DNA of 64,000 nucleotides from Chitinophaga niastensis (GTDB lineage Bacteria > Bacteroidota > Bacteroidia > Chitinophagales > Chitinophagaceae): positions 1,054,001-1,118,000 of the forward strand of contig NZ_PYAW01000001.1 of the NCBI RefSeq assembly GCF_003014755.1. The letters are read 5' to 3'. Under the pieces are notes generated by a model. That model worked only from the letters and a program-made list of their open reading frames with translations, was not told where the DNA came from and did not search any database. This document shows positions 25,579 through 36,108 of the stretch, piece after piece. The translations under genes were made by a program, and so were the position numbers. Every line of letters begins with the position of its first letter. Position 1 is the stretch's first letter.

Positions 25579-26553
25579 ATGAACAAGGGACCCGTTTCTC
25601 AATTTATCCAGCACCATTACCGCCACTTTAATGCAGCTGCATTGGTGGATGCTGCCAAAGGATATGAAACACATTTGCTGGAAGGCGGTAAAATGATGGT
25701 GACATTGGCCGGTGCGATGAGTACGGCTGAACTGGGCATTTCCTTCGCGGAAATGATCCGTCAGGGTAAAGTAGATATCATTTCCTGCACTGGTGCAAAC
25801 CTGGAAGAAGATATCATGAACCTGGTAGCACATACTCACTATAAGAGAGTACCTAACTACCGCGATCTGAGTCCGCAGGAAGAATGGGATCTCCTGGAGC
25901 AAGGTTTTAACCGCGTTACAGATACCTGTATTCCGGAAGAAGAAGCTTTTCGTCGTATCCAGAAACATATTTACAAAATATGGAAAGATGCAGAAGCAAG
26001 CGGTGAACGCTATTTTCCGCATGAATACATGTATAAGCTGCTCCTGAGTGGTGTAATGAAAGAGCATTACGAAATTGATCCTAAAAACAGCTGGATGATT
26101 GCTGCTGCTGAAAGGAATATTCCTATCATCGTTCCAGGATGGGAAGACAGCACCATGGGCAACATCTTTGCTTCTTACTGCATCAAGGGAGATCTGAAAA
26201 CATCTACCATGAAAAGTGGTATCGAGTACATGATCTACCTGTCTGAATGGTACCGTAATAACTCCGCTGGTAAAGGCGTTGGCTTCTTCCAGATTGGTGG
26301 TGGTATTGCCGGTGACTTCCCGATCTGCGTAGTACCGATGATGTACCAGGATCTGGAGTGGACAGATGTTCCTTTCTGGAGCTATTTCTGCCAGATATCA
26401 GATTCTACTACCTCCTACGGTTCTTACTCCGGTGCAGTGCCGAATGAAAAAATTACCTGGGGCAAACTGGATATCCACACGCCTAAGTTTATCGTAGAAT
26501 CAGATGCTACTATTGTGGCTCCGCTGATATTTGCGTATATCCTCGGCTGGTAA
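25579..26553 (+). CDS. Deoxyhypusine synthase-like protein
   Basis: The 324-aa protein has the Rossmann-like deoxyhypusine synthase fold, which uses NAD and transfers a butylamine group from spermidine. The catalytic-lysine segment WGK (in EKITWGKLDIH) and the NAD-binding stretch with VGFFQIGGGIAGDFP are present. Bacteria lack eIF5A, so the target is not hypusine; characterised bacterial relatives act on polyamines, for example as homospermidine synthase-like enzymes, but the substrate here is not determined. It is a single-gene unit ending in a fold-back repeat. Confidence 0.85.
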   Translation: MNKGPVSQFIQHHYRHFNAAALVDAAKGYETHLLEGGKMMVTLAGAMSTAELGISFAEMIRQGKVDIISCTGANLEEDIMNLVAHTHYKRVPNYRDLSPQEEWDLLEQGFNRVTDTCIPEEEAFRRIQKHIYKIWKDAEASGERYFPHEYMYKLLLSGVMKEHYEIDPKNSWMIAAAERNIPIIVPGWEDSTMGNIFASYCIKGDLKTSTMKSGIEYMIYLSEWYRNNSAGKGVGFFQIGGGIAGDFPICVVPMMYQDLEWTDVPFWSYFCQISDSTTSYGSYSGAVPNEKITWGKLDIHTPKFIVESDATIVAPLIFAYILGW

Positions 26554-26557
26554 TATT

Positions 26558-26633
26558 AAAGAATTGCGAATTACGAATTAAGGCTTAGAGCGATTCTTCG
26601 CTTATATCCGTAATTCGTAATTCGCAATTCTTT
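26558..26633. repeat. Fold-back repeat 4 between convergent genes
   Basis: AAAGAATTGCGAATTACGAATTA-type 23-nt arms pair perfectly (quoted here as AAAGAATTGCGAATTACG and its complement) around a 30-nt spacer. It fills the gap between the deoxyhypusine-synthase-like gene and hemW, and its right arm overlaps the hemW stop codon by two bases. Confidence 0.8.
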
Positions 26634-27756
26634 AGATAAATAAGTCCGCTGCAATACCGTCTGCAAATAATCTTCCTGCTTTTGTAAGCCTTAATGTTTC
26701 CCCTATCTGCTCCATCCGGCCATTGGCAATAAAAGACTGACTATTTTCAATTAAGTGCCGGCTCTGATCTGCACCAAATTTTTCTGCTACCCACTCCAGG
26801 TTGCATCCTGCAGCAGTACGCAGGGAGGTCATCACATATTCGTTAAAGCGCATGGTGGTAGTAAGTGATTCTATTTCAAACGGCACTTCACCAGCTGTAA
26901 TACTTTTGATGTACTGTGCATTATTGGCAATATTCCATTGCCGGGAAACTCCGTTAAAAGAATGTGCTGACGGCCCCAATCCCAGGTAAGACCGGCCTTG
27001 CCAGTAACTGCTGTTATGCTGGGAATGCCATCCGGGCAAAGCAAAATTAGATATTTCATAGTGCTCATATCCTGCATCTTCCAGCCATTGCATCAGCATC
27101 TCAAAATGGCGGGCAGCTTTATCGGCATCTGTAGGCGCCATTTTCTTTTTCTTAATAAAATGATCCAGTGCAGTTCCTGGTTCTACTGTTAATGCATAAC
27201 ATGAGAGGTGCGGAACACCCAGCGCAATCGCTTGTTTTACGTTTTGCTCCCAACCTTCGTCAGTTAACGTAGGGCCGCCGTAAATAAGGTCAATGGTAAT
27301 GTTGTGAAATCCCAGCTCCTGTGCCTGCCGGATACATTCCAATGCTTGCTGACTGTTGTGTGCGCGGTTCATCCAGGTAAGATCTTCCTCATGAAATGAC
27401 TGTACACCGATGCTCAACCGGTTGATGCCAGCTGCTTTTAATTGTGCAAGTTTCTCTATGGTGAGGTCGTCCGGATTGGCCTCCAGCGTTATTTCCGCAT
27501 TGGGAGCTACTGTGAAGGTAGCGCGTAAGTGCTCCAGCAACGCAGTGAGTTCATCTACCTGAAGCAAACTGGGGGTGCCACCGCCAAAATAAATGGTGTG
27601 CACCGGCTCTGCAGCCAGGTAATCTTTTTGCAGGGTGATTTCCTGCAGCAAACTTTTCACCATCGCTCCCTGCTGTGTGAGGGAAGTGGAAAAGTGGAAG
27701 TTGCAGTAGTAACAGGCCTGTTTACAAAAAGGAATATGTAAATAAATTCCGGACAT
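26632..27756 (-). CDS. hemW: Radical SAM heme chaperone HemW (formerly HemN-like)
   Basis: HemW is a radical SAM protein that binds heme and is thought to deliver it to membrane proteins. The 4Fe-4S motif CxxxCxxC is C11-C15-C18 in PFCKQACYYCNF. Further segments are YFGGGTPSLL, ITLEANPDDL, RLSIGVQSF and LIYGGPTLTDEGW. The HemN-type extra N-terminal cysteine arrangement for coproporphyrinogen oxidase is absent, and 374 aa suits HemW. hemD lies about 1.3 kb away on the opposite strand. Confidence 0.9.
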   Translation of the reverse strand: MSGIYLHIPFCKQACYYCNFHFSTSLTQQGAMVKSLLQEITLQKDYLAAEPVHTIYFGGGTPSLLQVDELTALLEHLRATFTVAPNAEITLEANPDDLTIEKLAQLKAAGINRLSIGVQSFHEEDLTWMNRAHNSQQALECIRQAQELGFHNITIDLIYGGPTLTDEGWEQNVKQAIALGVPHLSCYALTVEPGTALDHFIKKKKMAPTDADKAARHFEMLMQWLEDAGYEHYEISNFALPGWHSQHNSSYWQGRSYLGLGPSAHSFNGVSRQWNIANNAQYIKSITAGEVPFEIESLTTTMRFNEYVMTSLRTAAGCNLEWVAEKFGADQSRHLIENSQSFIANGRMEQIGETLRLTKAGRLFADGIAADLFI

Positions 27757-27813
27757 GTGCGTTTTATAGTGGTCCGCTATTGTCGTTTACCGGTCAACTA
27801 CGGACTATTTTAA

Positions 27814-27821
27814 TATCTTTG
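27814..27821 (+). promoter_or_regulatory. -7 box for the DUF4271-hemD operon
   Basis: TATCTTTG followed by C is an exact match to the Bacteroidota -7 box. A transcript starting about 7 bp later would carry the DUF4271 gene and hemD. Confidence 0.45.
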
Positions 27822-27934
27822 CAAACATCAAAATTACGTTTCAGTTTTGTTATGTGAACAGGACGGTGTTAATTGCCTCCGTTTACCGCGTGTGTTCCGG
27901 GAACGTTATTAATGAAAAACCGATTATAAAGTCA

Positions 27935-29014
27935 TTGAAAAATATTTTCCTGGTGCGAAACTGGTTATTGTTTCTATTCATCTTCAGTTATTTGCCAATA
28001 CTGGCACAAACAACAGATACCACTGCTGTAAAGGCGCCTGTGGTAAAGAAGAAGGCTGTGGTTACCCATACGGTATCTGATTCCCTGCATCCTAAAGTGC
28101 GGGTAGCTCCGGTAAAAAGAGATTCTACGGGAGTCATCAAACGTGCCGTGGTCCGTCCAAAAAAAGATACTGTGAAAACAGCGGCTATGCCGGTGTCTGA
28201 TACAACGCATCATAAAACAGATAGTATAGCAGTGGCGGCCGTTCCTAAGGTGAAGCCTGTTTCTGCCTATGATCTGTATATGAAAAAGATAGAACAGGAG
28301 AATGTTTTTCTAAAGCCCGGCAAACCCAGGTTTAACGATACTAACCCGGTGCGTCCTCTTCGCAATATGGACTGGCTTATTTACGTAATAAGCGGTGTGT
28401 TGCTGGTATTGAGTATTGTCCGCATGGCTTATACGAAGTATTTTTCAGATCTTTTCCGTGCGTTCCTCAATCCAACACTGAGTCAGCGTCAGCTGAAAGA
28501 TCAGTTGTCGCAGGCTCCTTTCCCGAATATGTTGCTGAACATATTTTTTTCTATTGTGCTTGGTTTGTACCTGTACCTGGTATTGTACCGTCAACAGGTA
28601 TTTCCCGATGCGGAGCCATGGTTGCTGATTCCAGGATTGATTCTTTTAGTAATGCTGGTATATGGAATTAAGTATACCATGCTACGATTTTGCGGTTGGT
28701 TATTTGGCAATACCGAGCTGGCAGATGCTTATATTTTCATTTTATACCTGATAAATAAGGTGTTGGGGGTATTGCTGGTGCCATTTTTGGTGATAATGGC
28801 CTTCTGTACACCAGAAATAGCCCGTACTTTCCTATATATATCGCTGTTTTTTATTGTATTACTCATTATATACAGGTACATTAGATCTTATTCCCTGGTT
28901 AGGCAGTACCTATCTTTCAGTAAATTGCATTTTTTTCTTTACCTTTGCACATTCGAAGTAGCGCCTGTATTAATATTAATGAAGGTGTTACTAGGATATC
29001 TGGTTAACTGGTAA
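27935..29014 (+). CDS. DUF4271 membrane protein
   Basis: This protein has a signal-peptide-like start (NIFLVRNWLLFLFIFSYLPIL, ending LAQ), a low-complexity Lys/Val/Thr-rich periplasmic stretch of about 80 residues, and a C-terminal membrane domain of about seven helices (from MDWLIYVISGVLLVLS). This is the DUF4271 architecture, which precedes hemD in many Bacteroidota. No in-frame ATG exists in this region: I chose the TTG at 27935 because it begins the signal peptide; a GTG at 27854 is the alternative. Function unknown. Confidence 0.78.
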   Translation: MKNIFLVRNWLLFLFIFSYLPILAQTTDTTAVKAPVVKKKAVVTHTVSDSLHPKVRVAPVKRDSTGVIKRAVVRPKKDTVKTAAMPVSDTTHHKTDSIAVAAVPKVKPVSAYDLYMKKIEQENVFLKPGKPRFNDTNPVRPLRNMDWLIYVISGVLLVLSIVRMAYTKYFSDLFRAFLNPTLSQRQLKDQLSQAPFPNMLLNIFFSIVLGLYLYLVLYRQQVFPDAEPWLLIPGLILLVMLVYGIKYTMLRFCGWLFGNTELADAYIFILYLINKVLGVLLVPFLVIMAFCTPEIARTFLYISLFFIVLLIIYRYIRSYSLVRQYLSFSKLHFFLYLCTFEVAPVLILMKVLLGYLVNW

Positions 29015-29056
29015 TCCCTGATTATCGCCTATTGTTAACACTTGAGCATAAAACGT

Positions 29057-29848
29057 ATGATAAAAGGCGGGCCAAAAAAAGATTTGCAAGGTAAACAAAT
29101 TCAGTCAATCCTAATTTCTCAACCGAAGCCTGAAACAGAAAAGTCACCTTACTTTGATCTGGCCAAAAAGTTCAATATAAAGTTGGATTTTTGTCCGTTC
29201 ATAAGGGTGGAAGGTTTGCCAGCAAAGGAGTTCAGAAAACAAAAAATTGACATCCTCAATTTTACGGCGGTAATTTTTACCAGTCGTAATTCGGTAGATC
29301 ACTTTTTTCGTATCTGTGAGGAAATGAAGGTTAAAGTGTCGCAGGATTGCAAGTACTTTTGTATTACAGAAGCAGTAGCATTGTATCTGCAGAAGTTTAT
29401 TCTTTATCGTAAACGGAAGGTATTCTATGGGGCCGACGGCTCTACCAAAGGGGTACTGGAGGTAATGAATAAGCACCGGGATAACGAAAAATTCCTGTTT
29501 CCGAGCTCTGACAGTCAGAAAAAAGACATCGAAGAGTGGTTGAAAGCCAATAAGTGTGAATATGCAACCGCTACCCTTTACAAAACGGTTTCAACGGATG
29601 TAAAAGAAGTATTGGCTGCTACCTCCTACGATATGATCGTATTTTTCAGTCCCTCAGGAGTAAGGTCATTATTTGAGAATATGCCTGGGTTTGAACAAAA
29701 TGGTACGCATATTGGTGCATTCGGACCAACCACTTCAGCTGCGGTAGAAGAAGCGGGTTTAAGACTGGATGTTAAAGCACCACTCCCACAAGCCCCGTCT
29801 ATGGCGGCTGCGCTGGAACTATACCTCACCACATTAATCAAGAAGTAA
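29057..29848 (+). CDS. hemD: Uroporphyrinogen-III synthase
   Basis: HemD cyclises hydroxymethylbilane to uroporphyrinogen III with inversion of ring D, at the start of the tetrapyrrole pathway. The sequence is poorly conserved across the family, but the two-domain layout and segments IQSILISQPKPE, VIFTSRNSVDHFF, FLFPSSDSQKKDIEEWL and MIVFFSPSGVRSLF fit the Bacteroidota members. I chose the ATG at 29057; a TTG at 29042 would add five residues. It is 42 bp from the DUF4271 gene and ends in a strong terminator. Confidence 0.87.
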   Translation: MIKGGPKKDLQGKQIQSILISQPKPETEKSPYFDLAKKFNIKLDFCPFIRVEGLPAKEFRKQKIDILNFTAVIFTSRNSVDHFFRICEEMKVKVSQDCKYFCITEAVALYLQKFILYRKRKVFYGADGSTKGVLEVMNKHRDNEKFLFPSSDSQKKDIEEWLKANKCEYATATLYKTVSTDVKEVLAATSYDMIVFFSPSGVRSLFENMPGFEQNGTHIGAFGPTTSAAVEEAGLRLDVKAPLPQAPSMAAALELYLTTLIKK

Positions 29849-29874
29849 GCAATTTATTGCAAATAATATTTTAG

Positions 29875-29908
29875 CAGGGATAGCATTATGCTATCCCTGT
29901 TTTTTTTA
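29875..29908 (+). terminator. Terminator of the DUF4271-hemD operon
   Basis: CAGGGATAGCA and its complement form an 11-bp stem with a 3-nt loop, followed by eight T. Confidence 0.85.
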
Positions 29909-30005
29909 TTTACCGGCTACAGAAAAATAATTCTGAATAATCCTGAAAAATAAATTTCTTTGTAAAGGAATATTTTATCAATCAATTGATCGCAAAGCGG
30001 AGTCC

Positions 30006-32051
30006 ATGAACAAGCTTATCAGTGAAACAAGTCCTTATTTGTTGCAGCATGCGCATAATCCTGTGAACTGGTATCCCTGGGGAGAAGAGGCCTTACAGAG
30101 GGCTTTGCAGGAAGATAAGCCTATATTGGTGAGCATTGGCTATGCTGCCTGTCACTGGTGTCATGTAATGGAAAGAGAGAGTTTTGAGAATGAGGCTACT
30201 GCAGCTATCATGAATGAACACTTCATTAACATTAAGATAGACAGAGAAGAAAGACCAGATCTGGATCATATTTATATGGATGCGGTGCAGGCTATGACCG
30301 GTGCTGGCGGCTGGCCGCTGAACGTTTTTCTGACACCGGATAAAAAGCCTTTTTACGGCGGCACTTATTTCCCGCCTGTAAAGGCATACAATCGTCCTTC
30401 CTGGAAAGATGTATTACTGTCGCTTTCAGATGCCTTTCATAAAAAGCGGGAAGAGATAGAAACACAGGCAGATAATCTTGTACAACATATAAGTCAGTCG
30501 AGTCAGTTTGGCGTACAAACCGGTGTGGATCTGAATATTCCACGGGAGGAGCTGTTTACCAGTACCCAGTGTGATACCATGTGTGAGAATATCCTGAAAC
30601 AGGCAGATACACAGTGGGGTGGTTTTGGCCGGGCTCCCAAATTCCCGCAAACCTTTACCATCGCGTATTTGCTGCGGTATCATCATGCATATAAACATCC
30701 CGAAGCTTTACAGCAGGCATTACTGTCATTGGATAAGATGCTGCAGGGAGGACTTTATGATCAGCTGGGTGGTGGTTTTGCGCGGTATTCCACAGATGAA
30801 AAGTGGCTGGCACCGCACTTTGAGAAGATGTTGTATGATAATGCACTTTTGATTGATGTATTGTGCGATGCTTATCAATTGACCCGCAATGAAATATACG
30901 CGCAAACGGTGAAGGATACACTGGGTTTTATTACACGTGAAATGACTTCTCCGGAAGGCGGCTTCTATGCAGCGCTGGATGCGGATTCCGAAGGTGTGGA
31001 AGGGAAATTTTATACCTGGAGCAAAGCAGAAATACATCATATACTGGGAGAACAGGCGAAACCTTTTTGTGAATATTATGATGTGAGTGAACATGGGAAC
31101 TGGGAAGAACAAAATATTTTATGGGTACAACAACCACTGTTGCAGTTTGCGGCAGAAAAAGGCTATGACCCTGCTGTGCTGGAAGCCATGTTGCAGGGCT
31201 GCCGCGAAAAGCTGCTGGCAGTAAGAGGTAACAGGATTCGTCCCGGATTGGATGATAAAATTTTACTGGGCTGGAATGCACTGATGGTGCACGCCTGCTG
31301 CAAAGCTTTTGCTGCCCTGGGAATAGAAGCATACAGGCAGATGGCGATCCGTAATATGGATTTTTGTTTGGCTAATTTTCGTCAAAGTGACGATGGGCAA
31401 GCATTTTATCATACCTGGAAAAACGATCAGGCTAAATATCCTGCATTCCTGGATGATTATGCCTGCCTCATTCGTGCATTGATTGCCTTGCAGGAAATCA
31501 CCGGCGATACCACTTATTTATACAAAGCCCGCGATATCACTGCTTTTGTGAATGAACATTTCAGCGATGAGAGTGGCCTCTTCTTTTATTATACAATTGA
31601 AGGACAGGATGATGTGATTGTACGGAAGAAGGAAATTTATGACGGGGCAGTTCCCAGTGGGAATGCCATCATGATACAGAACCTTTGGTACCTCTCTGTT
31701 GTTTTCGATAATAAAGAATGGGCAAACAAGTCTGTAGGAGCCACATCCAGTCTCTCACAAACGGTTGTACGTTATCCCACTTCTTTCGGCGTGTGGGCGA
31801 GCCAGTTGTTACAGTTTGTAAAAGGAACACCTGAATTGGCCATTGTAGGGAAAGATTTTAAAGAGAAGATGAACGAAGCAGGAAATTGGTTCCTTCCGTA
31901 CAGGATTTTGGTAGGAGCAGAAAAAAATGTTCCGGCAATTCCTTTGTTAACAGAAAGGGCGCATGAAAATGACACATTTGTGTACTTATGCAAAGATTAT
32001 CATTGTATTAAGCCTGTCCATTATATAAAAGAAATAATTAATTTAATATAA
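30006..32051 (+). CDS. Thioredoxin-domain protein, YyaL/spermatogenesis-associated 20 type
   Basis: The 681-aa cytoplasmic protein has an N-terminal DUF255 thioredoxin-like domain with a CxxC at C49 and C52 ([10 protein letters not shown]) and a long helical domain resembling (alpha/alpha)6-barrel glycosidases or epimerases (for example [36 protein letters not shown]). Residues typical of the family N-terminus are [17 protein letters not shown]. Length is normal. Its true activity is not known. It has no obvious partner gene. Confidence 0.9.
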   Translation: MNKLISETSPYLLQHAHNPVNWYPWGEEALQRALQEDKPILVSIGYAACHWCHVMERESFENEATAAIMNEHFINIKIDREERPDLDHIYMDAVQAMTGAGGWPLNVFLTPDKKPFYGGTYFPPVKAYNRPSWKDVLLSLSDAFHKKREEIETQADNLVQHISQSSQFGVQTGVDLNIPREELFTSTQCDTMCENILKQADTQWGGFGRAPKFPQTFTIAYLLRYHHAYKHPEALQQALLSLDKMLQGGLYDQLGGGFARYSTDEKWLAPHFEKMLYDNALLIDVLCDAYQLTRNEIYAQTVKDTLGFITREMTSPEGGFYAALDADSEGVEGKFYTWSKAEIHHILGEQAKPFCEYYDVSEHGNWEEQNILWVQQPLLQFAAEKGYDPAVLEAMLQGCREKLLAVRGNRIRPGLDDKILLGWNALMVHACCKAFAALGIEAYRQMAIRNMDFCLANFRQSDDGQAFYHTWKNDQAKYPAFLDDYACLIRALIALQEITGDTTYLYKARDITAFVNEHFSDESGLFFYYTIEGQDDVIVRKKEIYDGAVPSGNAIMIQNLWYLSVVFDNKEWANKSVGATSSLSQTVVRYPTSFGVWASQLLQFVKGTPELAIVGKDFKEKMNEAGNWFLPYRILVGAEKNVPAIPLLTERAHENDTFVYLCKDYHCIKPVHYIKEIINLI

Positions 32052-32214
32052 TAATTATGTAACTTGCCCGTTATAAGGGCAGATTGCGATTCAATAAATG
32101 TTGTTACTGTTATATAATAAAATGTTAAAAACTGCGTTTAAATTAGTTACGTAACGGTCGTAAGTGGAATTGAAAAAGTTGGATAAAAAGTCACTACGGA
32201 TTAAAATTAATTAT

Positions 32215-32222
32215 TACATTTG
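32215..32222 (+). promoter_or_regulatory. -7 box for the gldKLMN operon
   Basis: TACATTTG followed by C matches TAnnTTTG exactly, about 108 bp before the likely gldK start. No properly spaced TTG is seen. Confidence 0.4.
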
Positions 32223-32322
32223 CTATCTTTCATATCAACAAAAGCGGGTGAAAATATGAGAAATGTGTTCCCTTATATGCAGGCAAATCACACCAGGCTG
32301 GTTAATAGAAAAACATATTCTG

Positions 32323-33606
32323 ATGAAAGCTACCCTTATGAAGCTTAACTATTTAAACGGTCTGTTGGCAGTTTTGCTGGTTTCCCTGATGGCCAGCTGT
32401 GGTGGTAGTAAAACCCCCAAAAATGCACAAGGGCAATTGATTGGCGTAAGCCCAAGGCCTAAGTACACCCCCCCTGTACCCTACGGAATGGTATACGTAC
32501 CTGCCGGAACTTTTCACATGGGTCCCAGTGATGAGGATGTAAACTATGCATACACAGCGCGTAACAAGGCTATTTCTATTTCTGGCTTCTATATGGATGC
32601 CACAGAAATAACGAATAACGAATACCGCCAGTTTGTACAGTGGGTGCAAGACTCCATCGCGCACATTTTGCTGGGGCACGTAAAACAGTATGACGGTCAT
32701 GATGTTATCGACTGGAAACAGAAGATTAACTGGAAAGACAAAGGTACTGTAGAGAAGCTGGATGCGATGGTGTATTCCGAAGCAGACAGGTTGTATGGCC
32801 GTAAAGATATTGACGTAGGTAAACTGATCTACCACCAGGAAACTTTTAACTGGGATAAGGCTAAACTGAGAGAAAATTTCGGTAAACCGCGTTCTACTTT
32901 CATCGTTAAAAAAGACGTTCCTATTTATCCGGATACTTTGTGCTGGATCAGGGATTTCTCTTATGCCTATAATGAGCCGATGACACGTATGTACTTCTGG
33001 CACCCGGCATTTGATAACTACCCTGTAGTAGGTGTAAATTGGCACCAGGCAACCGCTTTCTGCGAATGGAGAAGTAAGTTCTGGGAAGACTACCGCACCA
33101 GTAAAAAACTGTTTACGGAAGATAAATTCCAGCTGCCTTCTGAAGCACAGTGGGAATACGCTGCCCGTGGCGGAAGAGAACAAACACCTTATCCTTGGGG
33201 CGGTTATTATATCCGTAACAAAAAAGGATGTTTGCTGGCCAACTTCAAACCTGGTCGTGGTAACTATCCGGAAGATGGTGGCTTCTACACGGTACGTGCT
33301 GATGCTTACTGGCCTAACGATTACGGCTTGTATAACATGGCAGGAAACGTAGCTGAGTGGACCGCAGATATCTTCTATGAAAATGCCTATTCTTTTACTT
33401 CAGATATGAACCCATATTTAAGAATGGATGTACCGGATGATGCGCCATTGAAAATGAAGCGTAAAGCTATCAGAGGTGGTTCATGGAAGGATGTGGGATA
33501 TTTCCTGCAAACAGGTACAAGAACTTATGAATATCAGGATAGTTCTAAATCGTATGTAGGTTTCAGATGTACAATAGCCCTGAGCAGAAGATCAAAACAC
33601 AAATAG
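32323..33606 (+). CDS. gldK: Gliding motility lipoprotein GldK (T9SS component)
   Basis: GldK/PorK is a lipoprotein that forms a periplasmic ring with GldN beneath the type IX secretion translocon. The lipobox LMASC lies after a short hydrophobic stretch, and the rest is a formylglycine-generating-enzyme-like (SUMF1) domain: GMVYVPAGTFHMG, MDATEITNNEYRQFV, LPSEAQWEYAARGG and AGNVAEWT. The enzyme-type catalytic cysteines are not expected in GldK. ATG codons at 32323 and 32338 are both possible starts. It is the first gene of gldKLMN. Confidence 0.92.
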   Translation: MKATLMKLNYLNGLLAVLLVSLMASCGGSKTPKNAQGQLIGVSPRPKYTPPVPYGMVYVPAGTFHMGPSDEDVNYAYTARNKAISISGFYMDATEITNNEYRQFVQWVQDSIAHILLGHVKQYDGHDVIDWKQKINWKDKGTVEKLDAMVYSEADRLYGRKDIDVGKLIYHQETFNWDKAKLRENFGKPRSTFIVKKDVPIYPDTLCWIRDFSYAYNEPMTRMYFWHPAFDNYPVVGVNWHQATAFCEWRSKFWEDYRTSKKLFTEDKFQLPSEAQWEYAARGGREQTPYPWGGYYIRNKKGCLLANFKPGRGNYPEDGGFYTVRADAYWPNDYGLYNMAGNVAEWTADIFYENAYSFTSDMNPYLRMDVPDDAPLKMKRKAIRGGSWKDVGYFLQTGTRTYEYQDSSKSYVGFRCTIALSRRSKHK

Positions 33607-33749
33607 ACAGATGAATCAATAATAGCCGGTATTAATATAACCAGAAGAACCATTTATATTATGTACACTATTATAAGCAAATCCGTGAGTATTAACTATT
33701 CCATACAGACTTTAACTTTAAACACTTTAACCAGATTAAATTTTAACCT

Positions 33750-34493
33750 ATGGCTATGAATCCTAACAAAGCTAAATGGCTGAACTTTTTCGTATGTATT
33801 GCGGCTTCCGTTGTAATTATTGGAGCGTTATTTAAACTGCAACACTGGCGGGGAGCTGACATTGCTTTGATCTTAGGTTTGAGCACTGAAGCGCTCATCT
33901 TTTTTGTATACGCTTTTGTACCTGATTCCAGTGCACATCCTGAAGGACAAGTGGTAGCAGTTGCCGGTAGTCCAGCTGTAGCTGGCCTGGATAAAATGCT
34001 CCAGGAAGCAGATATCACGCCTGCTAATTTGCAGCGCCTGAGCGAAAACTTCCAGAAATTAGGCACTACAGTAGATAAAATGAGAGATATCAGCGATGTA
34101 GTGGCTGCAACCGGTGATTATACACAGAAAACAAGAGAAGCTGCCAGCGCTATTGGTAATGTAGCTAACGCTTACACCACTGCTGCTGCTGCTGTTTCTT
34201 CTTTCAACAGTGCTTCAGAATCTACTAAAGATTTCCATGTGCAAATGCAGGGTATGACCAAAAACCTGGCTTCTCTGAATGCTATTTATGAACTGGAACT
34301 CCAGGACACTAACAACCACCTGAAAGCAATGAATTCATTCTACAGCAACCTGCAGAATGCTTCTTCCGCTATGAGTGGCAGCATTGAAGACGCTAAGAAA
34401 ACACAGGAACAAATTTCCTTGCTTGCTAAAAACCTCAGCAACCTGAACTCGATTTATGGTAATATGCTGAGTGCTATGCATGGAACAAGATAA
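33750..34493 (+). CDS. gldL: Gliding motility protein GldL (T9SS motor)
   Basis: GldL/PorL is an inner-membrane protein that with GldM forms the proton-driven rotary motor of type IX secretion and gliding. Two transmembrane helices sit at about residues 12-30 and 36-55 (WLNFFVCIAASVVIIG and ALILGLSTEALIFFVYAF); the motor helix contains the conserved Glu in STEALIFF. The long C-terminal cytoplasmic region is helical and coiled-coil-like. A start at ATG 33750 or 33756 is possible. Confidence 0.93.
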   Translation: MAMNPNKAKWLNFFVCIAASVVIIGALFKLQHWRGADIALILGLSTEALIFFVYAFVPDSSAHPEGQVVAVAGSPAVAGLDKMLQEADITPANLQRLSENFQKLGTTVDKMRDISDVVAATGDYTQKTREAASAIGNVANAYTTAAAAVSSFNSASESTKDFHVQMQGMTKNLASLNAIYELELQDTNNHLKAMNSFYSNLQNASSAMSGSIEDAKKTQEQISLLAKNLSNLNSIYGNMLSAMHGTR

Positions 34494-34548
34494 AGTACTG
34501 CTAATAGTTTCTGAATTAACAAACATCAATTAAATCTGAAAACAAACT

Positions 34549-36087
34549 ATGGCACTACCTAAAGATCCTAGGCAGAAGATGATCAACATCATGTACCTGG
34601 TCTTGACGGCCATGCTCGCGTTGAACGTCTCTGCTGAAATATTGAACGCATTTAGTATCGTTAATAATTCAATCAATACCTCCAATAAATCCTTGACTGA
34701 TAAGAACAATTTTATCTACAGTCAGTTTGAAGCACAAATGAAGGAAAATGCTGCTAAAGTAGCACCCCTCAAAGCAAAGGCTGACCAGGTGAAAAAATTG
34801 TCTACCAGCATGTTTGACTATATTGAATCCTTAAAAGAAACCATCATTAATGAAAGTGGTGGTAAGGATGAACATGGTGAAATTAAAGACAAAGCTGGAC
34901 TGGATGCGCCTACCCGCGTAATGGAGAATATGAAAAAAGGTCCTGAACTGGAAGCAAAACTGGGACAACTGCGCGAGCAGCTCCTGACTTTTGTGGAACC
35001 CGCCAGAAAAGCGCAGTTCGAGAAAACCTTACCCTTGAAAATAGAAGTAGGTAAATCAAATGATGAACATGGTGGCGGTCCTAAAACCTGGACTACCTAT
35101 CATTTCAACATGGTTCCTACTGTAGCAGCTGTAACCATCCTGGGTAAATTCCAGAATGATATCAAAAATTCTGAGTCTGCTATTATTGATGATCTGTTCC
35201 GTCAGATTGATGCTAAATCCATCAAATTTGACCAAATAGCTCCTTTTATTTCCTTGAATTCCAAAAACCTGATGGAAGGTCAAACCTTAACTGCTAACAT
35301 CGCCATGGGCGCTTACAGCACAACGGTTAATCCTGTTATCATGGTGAATGGAAAAGCACTTGAAGTGGATAAAGGTATGGGTACCTATTCAATCCCCGTA
35401 TCTGGCATTGGAGAGAAAACACTTACCGGTACTATTACATTCCCTAGCCCAACTGGTGGCGATCCTATCGTAAAAAATTTTACAGAGACCTATAATGTAG
35501 GTGCTTCAACCACCTCTATCTCTGCAGATAAAATGAATGTGCTGTATATCGGTTTGCAGAACCCGATTTCGATTTCTGCTGCTGGTGTACCGGCTGAACA
35601 GGTATCCGCTTCTATCAGCGGTGGTAATATGACCAAACGCGGTTCAGGAGAATATCTCGTAACTGTTAGTCAGCCAGGTAAAGCCGTTATTAATGTAGTG
35701 GCTACCGTGGATGGCAAAACAAAATCCCTCGGTCAGAAAGAATTCCGTGTAAAAAGAGTTCCTGATCCGGTACTGAAAGTAGGTGCTAATAAAGGCGGAA
35801 GCATGAAAGCTGCTGACTTTAAAGTACAAGGTGGTTTACGTGCGGACCTGGAAGATTTCGAATTTGAAGGTGTGAAATATGAAGTGATTGGCTACCGTGT
35901 TGGTATCTCTGCTAAAGGCAAGGAATACCAGGAAGGTGATGCTACCTCTGCTTATTTCCCTGGCAATGTTGCTGCATCTATCCGCTCCCTGCGTCCGGGT
36001 GATGAAGTATACTTTGAAAACGTGAAAGTGAAAGGCCCGGATGGTATTGTTCGTCCGATGCCGAGTACTATATATAAATTAAACTAA
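34549..36087 (+). CDS. gldM: Gliding motility protein GldM (T9SS motor)
   Basis: GldM/PorM has one N-terminal transmembrane helix (about 14-34, MINIMYLVLTAMLALNVSA) and a large periplasmic part of four domains that touch the GldK/GldN ring; it transmits motor rotation across the periplasm. The N-terminal ALPKDPRQKMINIMYLVLTAML segment is typical. Length 512 aa is normal. It is 55 bp after gldL and 21 bp before gldN. Confidence 0.94.
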   Translation: MALPKDPRQKMINIMYLVLTAMLALNVSAEILNAFSIVNNSINTSNKSLTDKNNFIYSQFEAQMKENAAKVAPLKAKADQVKKLSTSMFDYIESLKETIINESGGKDEHGEIKDKAGLDAPTRVMENMKKGPELEAKLGQLREQLLTFVEPARKAQFEKTLPLKIEVGKSNDEHGGGPKTWTTYHFNMVPTVAAVTILGKFQNDIKNSESAIIDDLFRQIDAKSIKFDQIAPFISLNSKNLMEGQTLTANIAMGAYSTTVNPVIMVNGKALEVDKGMGTYSIPVSGIGEKTLTGTITFPSPTGGDPIVKNFTETYNVGASTTSISADKMNVLYIGLQNPISISAAGVPAEQVSASISGGNMTKRGSGEYLVTVSQPGKAVINVVATVDGKTKSLGQKEFRVKRVPDPVLKVGANKGGSMKAADFKVQGGLRADLEDFEFEGVKYEVIGYRVGISAKGKEYQEGDATSAYFPGNVAASIRSLRPGDEVYFENVKVKGPDGIVRPMPSTIYKLN

Positions 36088-36108
36088 CGGTCAATTAATT
36101 ACTGAATT

